Positions 43,680-55,163 are shown, counted from the first letter of the stretch. The stretch is DNA of 64,000 nt from Rhizomys pruinosus (GCA_009823505.1 VZQC01011955.1:2689118-2753117); one strand, 5' to 3'. Notes: generated from the letters alone by a model not told the origin. Numbers and translations: made by a program.

Positions 43680-44370
43680 TTTTTTCAAAGCCAATTTTTA
43701 TTGAAGCTTTGTGCATTTCATACAAGGGTTTAAATCGAATCTAGCCCCATGTCCGCCTCTCTGCCCCCCCATCCTGCCAGAACTCATGCATTCTGCCAAA
43801 CATGTTTTTGTTTTATCTTTTTCTCAGTCTCTTTCAAAATTCTCAATTCAGAAGTTTACTGATTCAAGCAAAAGTTAACCATTTCAGTCAGTTCTTTGAC
43901 CCAGTCTTTTTGTTGCTGTTGTTGTTGTTACTGTTGTTATTCTTTCCAATTTGCATCACTCCAAAATATGCATATATGCATGCCACATATATCATAGGTT
44001 TTAGCATCTTCAGCTTATGATTTTTTTTTTTTTTTGGTCTTTTCGAGACAGGGTCTCCCTGTGGTCCCAGCTGTCCTGGAACCTACTCTGTAGACCAGAC
44101 TGGCCTTGAACTCACAAAGATCCACCTGTCTCTGCCTCCCAAGTGCTAGGATTAAAGGGGTGTGCCACCACGCCCAGCTATGATTTTTTTTTTTATTAGG
44201 CTGAAAGATGTCATGTTTGAAGGCTCCTCCTTGGCAAGCCTAAACTACCATCAGTCCTGCCCTTGTGCTCCACACTGGGGTTTTCCCTTCCCATAGTCAC
44301 CAAATGAGGTGCAGTAAGCACCGCATCCTGTCTTGATCTTCCTGTACTAGTCTCCATGATATAGATTAGT
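43680..44370 (-). mobile_element. L1 3' end, reverse orientation
   Basis: On the minus strand this ends gcttcaataaaaattggctttg plus poly-A (43680-43700), after gaatgcatgagttctggcagg and cggacatggggctagattcg, matching a rodent L1 3' UTR. The 5' part matches 16380-16590 in reverse. A B1 is inserted at 44020-44182. Confidence 0.75.
44020..44182 (-). mobile_element. B1 SINE inside the L1 3' UTR
   Basis: T-run then ggtcttttcgagacagggtc through accacgcccagc. The repeated tatgattttttttttt on each side is the target duplication. Confidence 0.93.
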
Positions 44371-44769
44371 CCCTACCTCTTAAAGGTCCCACTACCTCTT
44401 AATGTCCTACACTGAGGACCAAGTTTATAGCTCAAACCCACACCATAGCCAATTATGTCAAAACTAGTTCTTGAATCAAACAGCAGCTGCACAGGAAATA
44501 AGGACAACAGCTGACAAGTGGGACCTCATCAAATTCAAAAGCTTTTGTACAGCTAAAGAAACAAGGAAGTGAAGAGAAAACCCACAGAGTGGGAGGAAAC
44601 CTTCACCACTGATACATCTGGCAGAGCATTAACATCTGGAATATATAAACTGAAAAAAGAAAGAAGTAAGAAAACAAACGACCTACTCAAAAGATGGAGT
44701 AAAGATATGAACAGAGACTCCACCAGTAAGGAAGTAAAGATGGCAGAGAAACATCTTAAAAAGTGTTCA

Positions 44770-45001
44770 GGTGCTGGAGAGATGGCCTAGCGGTTAAGAG
44801 TGCCGACTGCTCTTGCAGAGGACCCAGGTTCGATCCCCAGCACCCACATGGTGGCTGAGAACTGTCTTTGACTCCAGTTCCAGGGGGAATACAACACCCT
44901 CTTCTGATCTCTGTGGCATTGCATGACACGGGTGCACAGACCTGCATGCAGACAGTACATTCAAACACATAAAAAAAAATAATAATTTTTAAAAATTGAA
45001 A
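44770..45001 (+). mobile_element. B2-family SINE inside L1
   Basis: gtgctggagagatggcctagcgg head; lacks part of the internal duplication (ctccagttccagggggaat). Perfect 12-bp target duplication aaaaagtgttca at 44758-44769 and 45002-45013. Confidence 0.95.
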
Positions 45002-45793
45002 AAAAAGTGTTCAACATCATTAATAAGGAAATGCAAATTAAAACCACACTAAGGTATCATCTCACTCCCATAAGACTAGCCAAGATAAAGAAAACAAAAG
45101 ACACCAAATGCTGGAGAGGTTGTGGGGAAAGGGGAACACTCATCCGCTGCTGGTGGGAATGTAAACTTGTACAACCACTGTGGAAAGCAGCGTGGAGAAC
45201 CCTTAAAAGACTCAAAATGAGCTTACCACCTGACCCAGCCATACCACTCTTGGGTATATACCCACAAGACTAATCCTACTGCAAAGATACATGCACAGCT
45301 ATGTTTATTGCAGCTCTCTTCACAATAGCCAAGAGCTGGAACCAACCCAAATGCCCCTCAACTGATGACTGGATAACAAAAATGTGGCACATTTGCACAA
45401 CAGAGTACTACTCAGCGGTAAAGAAAGATGACACATGAACTTTGCAGGTAAATGGATGGAACTCAAAGCCATTATGCTAAGTGAAAAAATAAAAGGCAAA
45501 TGGTTTCCCTCATTTGTGGATGCTAACACCAAATCCCCAGTTGGCAGGCAAATTGAGCAACTTTATTATTATATTTCATTGTATCTGAAAGCAACTGTGT
45601 TATTATAATGTGAATCTCTTAATGGGCTCTAGAATTGACCTACCACTTGTAGTCACACAGTGTAATTACCATATATGGGTGGAAGATATGTATTCATATT
45701 CTTAAAAAAAAGAATGTAAAGTTATATTTCTTTTTACCTGCATGCAACTTTACTGTTAAAATGTAAATCATTAAATGTGTTTTTTAATTAACC

Positions 45794-46194
45794 TGTTCTA
45801 ATTTGTCTTCCATTCTGTGACAAAACGCTCTAACACCAACTTGGGGAGGAGAGGGTTTATTCAGCTTACATCTCCTGGGTCAGTTCATCACTTAGGGAGC
45901 CCAAGGCAAGAACTCAGGGCAGGAACCTGGAGGCAGGAGCTGAAGCACAGGCCATGGAGGAACGCTGTTCACTAGCTTGCTCCTCTAGATCATGCCCAGC
46001 CTGCCTTCTTATATGGTACACAACAACCTGCCCAGGATGGCACCACTCATTGTGGTCTGGGCCCTCCCACACTGCTCAACCATCAAGACAATACTCCACA
46101 GATGTGGCCACAGGCAAATCCAATGGAGCCAATTCCCCAATTGAGGCTCCCTCAACCCAGGTGTGTCAAGTTGACACTAAAGCTATCCAGCACA
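45794..46194 (-). mobile_element. Solo LTR (ERVL/MaLR-type) inside the L1 3' UTR
   Basis: TG...CA ends (tgttctaatttg ... tatccagcaca on the plus strand). Perfect 5-bp target duplication taacc at 45789-45793 and 46195-46199. The complement of the LTR at 35179-35586, including the stretch ccatcaagacaatactccac. Confidence 0.93.
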
Positions 46195-46525
46195 TAACCT
46201 ATAGTTTATTTTCAGATTTTGTAATTTTGATTTATGTGTGGAGTGTATATATGCATTTTTTGGAATAATATAAAATTAAAGGGGACAAAAAAATAGAGAG
46301 AAAAACCTACTCAAAGAACTGACCAAAACAGTAAACTTGTGCATTGAAAAGGTTATAAAGACTAAGAAAAAGATGCAAGACCGGACTTAACGTGTATGAC
46401 AGAATCCATGAGCTCTGGCGGGGGAGCGGGGGTGCAAAGGGTGGGCATGGATGGGGGAAAGAGTCTAAATTTGATTAAGAAATGTTGTATGAAATGTGCT
46501 CAATAAAAATTAACTTAAAAAATAC

Positions 46526-47049
46526 TAGTTCCTGAAGAGACAAGGCTGGGGTTCCTCTGGAATTGGAGCTGAAGAAAATGAATAAATAGTATGAGGCCCT
46601 CCCAACCCCAAACCCAGCTCAGATGTCTCCGGGATCACTGGCTGTGGGGATGCCTGACCTTCCCGTGGGGGCTGTATGATTTGCTTCCAAGCCTGCTCCA
46701 GATCACTGTGGCTGGCCAGGGAAGGGCGGGAACTACCTCTTTCTGTACCTCTGCTGAGAACCCAATGCCCCTACTCTTCTGAGGTCTTACAGTTAGTAAG
46801 AGTGGAGCCTGGGTTGCTGGGATGGTCCTAGTACAAAGTTCTGTCTCTCAGACTCCTCAGTAGGCCTTCAGACAGGCCCCCTGGAAACAATGAAGCTTTT
46901 CATTGTTTCAGAAGAGGCCTGGGAAGAAGAAGAAAGACGTTCTCCCTATGGGTCCCCTGCTGTGACTGAATCTGTCATGAAATCTGTCATGGCACTGGTA
47001 TAACACGGTTCCAACCCCACCGAGTCAGGCTTTATACAGAGCAATGTGT
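46526..47049. other. Single-copy looking intergenic DNA
   Basis: No gene recognised. A MIR-like tract (cttacagttagtaagagtggagcctgg) lies at about 46785-46815. Confidence 0.5.
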
Positions 47050-47290
47050 TAACACACCCAGGATGTGTTTGTTTTTAAATCACATCATGTTAGAGATGAT
47101 AATTGCCCTGCAAAAAGTTGAGTCGATTATCAGGAATATTTGATTAGTCCTAATCACCAAATACTATTAAAAAAGCACCCACCAATTAATTAAGCTTCCA
47201 ATTATGAGAGAGTTGCAAGATTTTTCTGAATGCTACTTAATAAGGCTTTTAGTTTGAAGAGCATTGTGTCATTTTGTTCTAACACCACAA
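47050..47290. promoter_or_regulatory. TAAT-rich candidate conserved non-coding element
   Basis: An AT-rich block free of recognisable repeats with clustered homeodomain-type cores: gataattgcc, gattagtcctaatcacc, ccaattaattaagcttccaattatg. The density of TAAT/ATTA and the balanced composition resemble developmental enhancers. Conservation cannot be checked here. Confidence 0.3.
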
Positions 47291-47539
47291 AGACCTGCCT
47301 TGGAGGAGATTAAAGTGGGGCTTCTTCAAAGAAGATAATTTCAGCTGAAGTGCATAGTGAGCTCTTTATGCTGAGCCTCTGAGAATACAGACTTCATTCT
47401 ACTTGAAACTTTTCAAAGGGAAGATGGGGTTTGAGAGGGAGAGAGAGAGAGGATGAGGGGAAGGGGAGAAGGAAAGAGAGGTGGGGTTTGAGAGGAAGTG
47501 GGACCATGCGTTTCCCCAATTGTAAGAACAATGTGGAAG

Positions 47540-47830
47540 CCTGGGGAGGTGGCTCAGTGGGTAGAGTGCCTACTGCAGAAGCATGCGGTCTTTGACTCTG
47601 ATCCCAGCACCCACATAAAAGCCGAATAGCAGCACCGTCTGGAACCCTGGCATGTGGGAAAAGGCAAAAGGAACCTGGAAACGTTTGCTGGCCAGCCAGT
47701 CTCACCAAGATGGTGAGCTCCAGGTTCCATGAGCGACCCTGTCTCAAAATTCAGGGTAGAAGGAGGTACCTGATGTCAACCCCTGGGCCTCTATACACAT
47801 ATACCCCATACACACTTGCACATGCATGCA
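47540..47830 (+). mobile_element. RSINE1-type SINE
   Basis: cctggggaggtggctcagtgggtagagtgcc, gatcccagcacccacataaaagcc, gctggccagccagtctcacc and a cacata-rich tail. Confidence 0.8.
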
Positions 47831-47872
47831 TACACATACATACAAATACATACATACAACTAATGTATTGAG

Positions 47873-48085
47873 GCACTGGAGAGATGGCTCAGTGGTTAAG
47901 AGTGCCGACTGCTCTTGCAGAGGACCTGGGTCCAATTCCCAGCACCCACATGGCAGCTAAGACTCATCTTTAACTCCAGTTCCAGCGGAATCTGACACCC
48001 TCTTCTGACCTCCGCAGCATTGCATGACATGGGTGTGCCAACCTACATGCAGACAGTACACTTATACACATAAAAAAAATAAATA
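47873..48085 (+). mobile_element. B2-family SINE
   Basis: ggcactggagagatggctcagtgg head, ggtccaattcccagcacccacatgg, then ctccagttccagcggaatctgacaccc; no internal duplication. A-rich tail. Confidence 0.93.
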
Positions 48086-48119
48086 AAATAAAATAAAGCA
48101 TTAAAATATATTTAAAAAT

Positions 48120-48440
48120 AATTTATTGAAGAAAATCAGTGGAACAGGTTGGAAGGGGGGGGTGCAGCAGGAAGGAGGAGGGAGGTCAAGGGCTCAGCTT
48201 CAGATACCCATCTTTTCTACTTGAAGATCTTCCCTAGCTGGGCTGGTCAGCCTGCTCTGAGTGCTGTGTAAAAAGTAGGCTAGCATATTAAATCCCAGTC
48301 ACCTCTTCCTTCTTCCCTAAGAAATGGGGTTTTGTGGCCACCCTGGGAAAAGCAATGTCTTCACCGGCAATTCACATTTCAAGAGAACTGGCTCATGTTC
48401 TCTCATTTGACGCCCAAACAAGTCTAAGAAAATGGTGGGA
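48120..48440. other. Single-copy looking intergenic DNA
   Basis: Nothing recognised. Confidence 0.5.
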
Positions 48441-48446
48441 GTATGG

Positions 48447-48645
48447 GGCTGGAGAGATGGCCTAGTAGTTAAGAGCACTGGCTGCTCTTGTAGGGGATCT
48501 GGGTTTGATTCCCAGATAACAACTGTGTGTAACTCCAGCTCCAGGAGAATCTGACTTCTTCTGAGCTCCATAGACATTGCATGACACAGGTGCACTTATA
48601 CACATAGGCAATAGACTCATATTCGTAAAATAAAAATAATAACAT
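48447..48645 (+). mobile_element. B2-family SINE, internally shortened
   Basis: ggggctggagagatggcctagtag head; about 20 bp of acccacatggcggct are missing after the B-box (gattcccagataacaactg). Confidence 0.9.
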
Positions 48646-48646
48646 T

Positions 48647-48796
48647 TTTTTTGTTCTCTTTGAGACAAAGTCTCCCATTAGCCCCAGCTTGCCTAGAACT
48701 CACTATGTAGACCAGGCTGGCCTCGAACTTACAGAGATCCACCTGCCTCTTACTCCCATGTGCTAGAATTAAAGGTGTGTGCCACCACACCCAGCA
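48647..48796 (-). mobile_element. B1 SINE
   Basis: T-run then gttctctttgagacaaagtctcc through accacacccagc; sits at the tail of the preceding B2. Confidence 0.9.
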
Positions 48797-49247
48797 ATAG
48801 AATATTTTTAAATAGAAAATGGCAGGGCATGAGTCACAGACCCATTTCACAGAAAAACAGTCTGAGGCTAACAGAGCTTAAATATTTCATCCAAGTTTCC
48901 AGCAAACATTTGGCACAAGTGGTTCTTGTATATGACATTTCCTTGGCTTCAGGAGTTAATTGTTATTCAGAAAACCAGATCCTAAATTACTTCTTTATCT
49001 GAATCTCTTTTTCCAAGCTAAATTGTGGTTTCTAGTTGATGTGCATATGCTCAGAAATATGGGGGTCCCAGAAACTGGGAGTCAGAAAAGTGATACAGTC
49101 ACTGTAGAATGTGGCCCTGCAGCACAGAAAGGGATTTGTGAGATATCTGTGAGATACTCGGGGTCAGTCTGACAGGCTGAGGACATGTGTTTCTCTAAAG
49201 AGCCAAGGAGGAAAAGGGACTGGGTCTTCCTATATCCAAAGACCTTA
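48797..49247. other. Single-copy looking intergenic DNA
   Basis: A MIR-like tract (cccatttcacagaaaaacagtctgaggctaac) at about 48840-48890; otherwise nothing recognised. Confidence 0.5.
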
Positions 49248-49560
49248 AGGGTCTGGAAGGTGGCTAAGTGGATGATGGTGCTTGCCGTGGGAGGCACAAG
49301 GACTTGAGTTCAGCCCTCAGCCCATATGTAAAAAAACAACAACAAAAACCAAGTGTAACAACTTGCACCTGTAACCCCAGCGCCAGGAGCTGGTGGGGCA
49401 GAGACAGAAGTGTCACTGGGGCTTGTTAGCCCCCAACCTTGCAAAGGTGGTGAGTTCCAGACCCTGTCTCAAGGGAATAAGGTAGAAACCAACAGATGTC
49501 CTACTCTGGCCTCTCTACCTTCATAAAGGTATATGACACATGTACATACATGTATACACC
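49248..49560 (+). mobile_element. RSINE1-type SINE, diverged
   Basis: gtctggaaggtggctaagtggatgatggtgcttgcc, cttgcacctgtaaccccagcgccagg, gtcactggggcttgttagcc and gaccctgtctcaaggg. A TATA-rich tail runs to about 49640. Confidence 0.75.
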
Positions 49561-49644
49561 ACACACATACACTCTGTATATATAAAGTTATGTATATATA
49601 CACACTAGATTAAAATTCATATATACATATATAAATTTAAGAAA

Positions 49645-51790
49645 TAAAAATGCCAAAAGACCTTAGGGCTTGATAATGTTTAGACCTCCTCCCTGTCTGT
49701 GCCACTCACAGCTGCTGCATTCTGTCATATATGCTAAGACCTACCCAGTCAAGTTTGTGCCCCTACATGTCCCTCAGTGTGACTTCATCCACTGGAGCCT
49801 GGTCAGCCCATCTAGCATCACTCCCTTAAAGAAGACTCACTCTCTGACCGAGCAGAGATCAGCTACCAACAGTTCCTCAGCTAAGGTTGCGGCTTCTTCC
49901 CCATTTCCTGACTTCTATGCTGGGTTTTTGTTGGGTTTGAATTTGCATAGGTCTGGTGCACAATGACACAATTGCTGTAAGTTCATATGAGGAAGTCCCC
50001 AGCTACCTGGAAAACTTTCCTGTGGTCATACACCACCCTTGGCTTGTACAGTCCTTCCTCCCCATCTTCAGCAATGGTCCCTGAGCCCTGGGTGGCAGAG
50101 GACTCCTATACTCTGCAGTCTCCTATTGTCTACATTTTGGTCAGTTGTTGGTTTCTGTGTTAAATAGTCCTCCATTGCATTAGGAAGCTTCACTGGTGAG
50201 AGTAGAGAGATGCAGTAGTATTCTCTCCACCTGCCTGGTTCCACTATGTTTCCTGAACCTTAGGTGTAGAGGTTCCATTGTAGATGAGTTGCTTAGGACT
50301 GGGCATCTCACAGACACTTATTCTCTGTGTGTGACCAGTTGTGGAACTCTTTTGCAAAAAGAAGCTACTTTGATGAGTAGTAACTAGTATACTTGTCTGT
50401 AAATATACAGATACATATTTAGCATATAGTATGAAATTACATTTGTCTAGGGATGTGACAGACATAAGGTTTTCTCTAGGATATACCTCTCCAGTCACGT
50501 GTATTTGTCTATATTTACAGTACCACACATGAGTTCCCTCCCATTGAGTAGACTTTAAGTCCAATTAGATAGCTGTTGATTAGCCTCAAGATAAAAGTGC
50601 ACCAGTAGAGATAGCTTGCTGTGTTAGTAGTCATTGTTGTGGTTATTAGCCTTTATAACATATCTTTTTAAGATACACCATTTTGCCCATAAAAGTGGCT
50701 ATTCTTTCTATTTCACCTCTTCTCACTGTTTTATAAATAACTGTCAGGAAGACTTCCTACCATAGACACATTTCAAATGTTCAGCCTTTGGAAAAAAAAT
50801 AACCTTAAGCAACTTCAAAGAAAATATTTCTCTGTACTTGTGCAAGAAAGGAATTTCAATGTCTTGTGGCCAATTTTTCCCAGTACTCTACATTACCTTC
50901 AAGAAAATTAAGGCTCTGCTGTCTGAGCCTGTCCATGTGTGACAATCTACTTAAAGGTAAATGGGGTTCATAAAGCTCTCCAAACAAAGCAGCCATTGTT
51001 CCTGGAGATTGCAGGGCCACTCACCCTGTGCTTACAGAGCTCATTCTATGTTGCTGATCCATTTGAATGCTTGTCTTAGTTCACACTTTATGAAAAGAAG
51101 TGGTCTTATCAGCCTCTGCCCCATGGACTGTAGGATTTTTTTTTTTTTAGCAGAACATTTAGGAATATGGTGCTTTCATTACAGGCGATGTGGATTCATG
51201 GCAAAGAAATAAAAGAAAGTAGCACTAAAAATGACAGAAAAGCTATTTGTTCTGCTTTAGAGTCACTATTAGCTTCTTGTTCTGTCACAAGAGCAATCTT
51301 CTTCTCTCCAGTTTTTAAAAAATAACTGCATTTTAATTTAGCTATATTGGGAGGAAGGCACACAGGAGTCAGGGCATGCAAGTGGAAATCAAAGGTCACA
51401 GCTCTGGGAGTCATTCCTCTCTTTCTATTATGTGCGTCCCTGGGTCTAACTCAGGTCTTCAGGTGCCTATACCTGCTGAGCCATCTCGCCAGCTACTCCT
51501 GATTCTTTGTATTTCTTTCTCCATTTTGAGAAGAATATTATAGTAAACATAATGCTTTCCATTCTCTGTATTTTGAGATTTGAGAGAAGCATCCACTGCT
51601 GGTCCTCAGGATGCCATGAAAAGCCATCCGTTCTGCAATTGAACAGTAAATACTTTCCTTACGACACATACATGATGGATGCAGCCAGGCCTCAAGCCAG
51701 ATCACCTGGAGTTATATCATGTGGTCCTGCTGTAGTTGCTGACTAGCTTTATTCCAGTCAACTCAAAGAGCCCAAGCCCTCACCAGACTC
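49645..51790. other. Single-copy looking intergenic DNA
   Basis: AT-rich; no gene recognised. A B3-like antisense scrap (cctgctgagccatctcgccagc) lies at about 51425-51496. Confidence 0.5.
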
Positions 51791-51791
51791 T

Positions 51792-51846
51792 GAAAAGAAA
51801 AGAAAAGAAAAGAAAAGAAAAGAAAAGAAAAGAAAAGAAAAGAAAA
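51792..51846. repeat. (AAAAG)n microsatellite
   Basis: About eleven aaaag units. Confidence 0.95.
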
Positions 51847-51989
51847 ATGCGGTTCAACTCTACTATCCATCTGCCCCTCATGTCTGCTAGACATCTGTGG
51901 GTCCTCTTTGGCATCCACATTCCTTCTCTCACTCATCGGCAGCCTCCAATTTCTGTTTGAGGCTCTTTGAGAGTCAGAAATAATGTATT

Positions 51990-52217
51990 AAGGGCTAGAG
52001 GCATGAATCAGCAGCTGAGAGCCAGTGCTGCTTTTACAGAGGTCCAAGGTATGGTTCCCAGAACCCACGTGGCAGCTCAGAACTGCCTGTAACTCCAGTT
52101 GCAGGGAATTTAATGTCCTCTTCTGGCCTCCACCATCACTGCATGCACATGATACATTTACATACATGCAGGCAAGTACCTATGCACATAAAATAAAAAA
52201 AATCTTTAAAAGAAAGA
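51990..52217 (+). mobile_element. B2-family SINE, older copy
   Basis: gggctagaggcatgaatcagcag head, ggtatggttcccagaacccacgtggcagctcag, actccagttgcaggg and an aaataaaaaaaatc tail. Confidence 0.85.
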
Positions 52218-52640
52218 AAGAAATGCCTTATTCTATATGATTCCCAAGGTAGAACCCCAGACCAGACCAGGTACTTCTTTCTAGGCTCCAGCCATGTCCA
52301 TATCAATTGGCTCAGGTGTGGCAATACTGCCCGTGAAAGGCTCAAACATCTTTATTCTCACTGAGACAGGAAAAAGGAATATTTTCAGTCTGGGAGCCGC
52401 TGGCAAGTGTTCTGTCCACAGGCGATGCTAGCTTGCAGGTAGTCAACACCATGAGTGGTGGCTGCACAGAGAGAGACAGCCTTTGGAAACACCGCTAGCT
52501 TGTTGGATTAAGCTTCATGAAAAATCCACTGTTTAGTTTATAGCACAATAAACTTCCTTCATTACTTAAGCTCCTTTAAGAGGGGTGGTATATTGTTTAT
52601 AACTGAACCCATCCCTTCTGTCCTAAACTGAAAATACCTC
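52218..52640. other. Single-copy looking intergenic DNA
   Basis: Nothing recognised. Confidence 0.5.
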
Positions 52641-52726
52641 TCTCTCTCTCTCTTTCTTCTTCTTCTTCTTCTTCTTCTTCTTCTTCTTCTTCTTCTTCTT
52701 CTTCTTCTTCTTCTTCTTCTTTCTCC

Positions 52727-52757
<31 letters not shown>

Positions 52758-52776
52758 GCTCCTCCTTCTTCTTCCC
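52641..52776 (-). repeat. Pyrimidine (CTT)n/(CCT)n repeat
   Basis: A run of tctc, then about 23 ctt units, then cctcct units, all pyrimidine on the plus strand. Confidence 0.97.
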
Positions 52777-52957
52777 TCCCCCATGTGATACTTTCTACCT
52801 TGTATTACTGCTATAGCCTGAGGCCTTCACCAGACACAGGCCCTTGATCTTGGACTTTCAAGCCTCCACGACCATGAAATGAATACATTTCTGTTCATTA
52901 TAAATTAACCAGCCTTTGGTATTCTATTATAGAATCGCAAAACAGGATAAGACAACA
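52777..52957 (+). mobile_element. MaLR-type LTR 3' part
   Basis: ccatgtgatactttctacc, cttgatcttggactttcaagcctcca, accatgaaatgaatacatttctgttcattataaa and tattctattatagaatcgcaaaacaggataagaca are the MST/MLT1-type 3' order. The 5' part is replaced by the pyrimidine repeat. Confidence 0.7.
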
Positions 52958-53599
52958 CTTTACCTTTATCCAGCCCTGAGCACCCACTTCCCTTATGCAG
53001 CTCAAGCACATTGCCTGTCATGTATTATGAATCTTTCACCCCAGCTAGATTCTTCCATGGAAATGACTGTGTCTCATCCACATATCCCCATTGTCTAACA
53101 CAGGGCTTGCTTCACAGTAGAAGTCCCTAGGTGTGGCTGAATAGAAACCCAGGCAGTACAAGAACGGATATTCTCTATGGAATCCAAAGCCAGCTGTGCA
53201 AGGTCAGTTCCAAGCAGAGATTTTTGGAGTAATTTTCAAGGGATTGAGCCTAAACACAAAATAATCTCAGAGCAAATAAAGCATCGTTGAAAGAGTCTAG
53301 GCCAGACTGGAAGGTGAGACAGAGATCCCAGAAGGGCTCCAGCACTAAAAATGTCCTGTGTGGTTGGAGAAAGCCACTTACAACTTCAGCTTGTCTCTGT
53401 GGGATGGAGGGGAGGACCGCTGGTCGCTAATTCACCTTCAGTTCTTCTTCATGCCACTGGTGACTCGCCATGTGGTGGATCCAGCAAGCATCAGAAAGAG
53501 GGAGGAAGCTTGGACCTAGCTTGCTTTTAACATTTGAACAGAGGTTATATATATGCTCTCTGTAAGCACCCCATTTTTCCTTTCTAACAGTGCTGATGT
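52958..53599. other. Single-copy looking intergenic DNA
   Basis: Nothing recognised. Confidence 0.5.
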
Positions 53600-53611
53600 A
53601 AAGACAGTTCC

Positions 53612-53774
53612 TGGGCCGGACGTGGTGGCGCATGCCTTTAATCCTAGCAATCGGGAGGCAGAGGCAGGTGGATCTTTGTGAGTTCAAGGCCAGCCTGGTC
53701 TACAGAGTGAGTTCCAGGACAGCTGGGGCTACAGAGAAACCCTGTCTCGAAAACACCAAAAAAAAAAAAAAAAA
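53612..53774 (+). mobile_element. B1 SINE, young copy
   Basis: tgggccggacgtggtggcgcatgcc through ccctgtctcgaaaacacc plus A-tail. Perfect 12-bp target duplication aaagacagttcc at 53600-53611 and 53775-53786. Confidence 0.96.
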
Positions 53775-53839
53775 AAAGACAGTTCCCTGGACATTGTTAC
53801 TCTACATATTTCTAAGTTGGCTTCCTCTATTCATTAAAT

Positions 53840-53930
53840 CACTCCTTTCTTCCTTCCTTCATTCATTCATCCATTAATCTGTTCATTCATTCAACCACTC
53901 ACCCATCCACTCATCCATTCATCCTTGTAG
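53840..53930. repeat. (TTCC)/(ATTC)n degenerate microsatellite
   Basis: tttcttccttccttcattcattcatcc grading into imperfect cattcattcaacc units. Confidence 0.85.
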
Positions 53931-54660
53931 TCATTCAATATATATGAGTGTCCCAATGTACCCAATGTACTTCTAAGTCTTGAGGTGGTATCAGCCAGTG
54001 TGGTTGGCATGGATGGTAGTCCTCGTTTTAGGGAGAAATGAGTGAGCTGTTCCACTAGGGAGCTTACCTCAAATGGCTTTGTCAGATATCTTCATCATAT
54101 GTGAAAAGGGTGAAAATAACATAAATTCCCACACCTACATAGGTAGTATTTGGCACCTGGGAATAGGGAGACCTCAAGTCTCTGAAGACTTCACATGACA
54201 CAGGCAGGCTGCAGCAAGGCCATCATCCCTCTACAAGGTGCAAGAAGCAGGTGCCTGCTCCACCTATGAGAATGATGGCTGAGAGAGCTGTCTGCAAATG
54301 GAATGGGCCGCCAGGGAAGCTAATGAGTTTCCCGGCACTGGAAGTGATTATACAAGGGCTAGATAATCATCATTTGCTGGGGCTGTCACAGAGGGAATTC
54401 AAGCATGGATGGAAGAGTCAGGCAAGGTGATCTTCAAAGTTCCTTCCGCTCTGAAGTTTCGGATGTCGGGGAGCAAAAATGCACTGTGTGACATACTCGG
54501 CACAGTCAAACCAGTGAGATAGCCATACTTACTTACTTCCCTAGTCCCCAAGTTCCTCGTTTGGAAGCAGAACAGTTGGCAGGGAATGTGGTACCCTCCC
54601 CAACAGGTCAGCTTGTGTGTGTGTGTCTATGAAAGCAGCTTAGCTGCAGAAATCCTTAGA
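53931..54660. other. Single-copy looking intergenic DNA
   Basis: No gene recognised. The block 54280-54480 (taatgagtttcccggcactgg, gattatacaagggc, gataatcatcatttgctgggg) has clustered GATA and TAAT cores and could be a conserved element. Confidence 0.4.
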
Positions 54661-54726
54661 GACAGGACATCTGGGGCTACAAAGATAGCTTTGCGAGTCT
54701 GAGGGCCTGTGTTGGATCCAGTTTTT

Positions 54727-55163
54727 TTATTGTTTTACATATTTTTTTTGTACAGATTGTGCTATAAATCGAATCTAGACTTGTGTCCCCCTCTCAACTC
54801 CCCCACCCCACCAGATTCACCCTTTCAGTCAGTTCTTTGATGCAGTCCCCTCTGTTGTTGGTGTTGGTGTTGTTCTTTCCAATATGCATCACTCCCAACA
54901 AGAAATGTTTACAACTAGGTTATTGGCGCTAGCATCCACAGATGAGGGATACCATTCATCATTTGTTTTTCTGGGACTGTGTTACTTCACTTAACATAAT
55001 ATCTTCCAGGTCCATCCATTTACCTTCAAAGTTCATGATGTTGTCTTTTTTTTACTGCTGCATAGAACTCCATTGTGTAGATGTACCACATTTTCTCTAT
55101 CCACTTGTCAGTTGAGGGGCATTTGGGTTGGTTCCAGCTTTTTGCTGTTGTGAACCAGCCCAA
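54727..55163 (-). mobile_element. L1 3' end fragment inserted in an RSINE1-like scrap
   Basis: On the minus strand: ggttcacaacagcaaaaagctgg, ccaacccaaatgcccctcaac, caatggagttctatgcagcagt, ggatggacctggaagatatt, then 3' UTR and poly-A. Target duplication ggatccagttttt at 54714-54726 and 55164-55176. The left flank (tctggggctacaaagatagc, about 54670) is a SINE-like stub. Confidence 0.9.

Larger units (their letters stand above)
44490..46525 (+). mobile_element. L1, 5'-truncated: ORF2 C-terminus and 3' UTR
   Basis: Encodes, with breaks, the conserved ORF2p C-terminal region. In 45007-45273 the readable residues include CWWECKLVQPLWKA and DPAIPLLGIYP, followed by tttattgcagctctcttcac and aatggatggaactcaaagcc in the usual L1 order. 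The 3' UTR ends gtgctcaataaaaattaac plus A-tail at about 46525. The reading frame is closed by stops and frameshifts, so it is inactive. It is interrupted by a B2 (44770-45001) and a solo LTR (45794-46194). Confidence 0.9.

Noticed and set aside
45007..45273. 88-codon frame with CWWECKLVQPLWKA
   Set aside because: Real protein homology, but to the C-terminus of L1 ORF2p in a truncated, disabled element; annotated as L1, not as a host gene.
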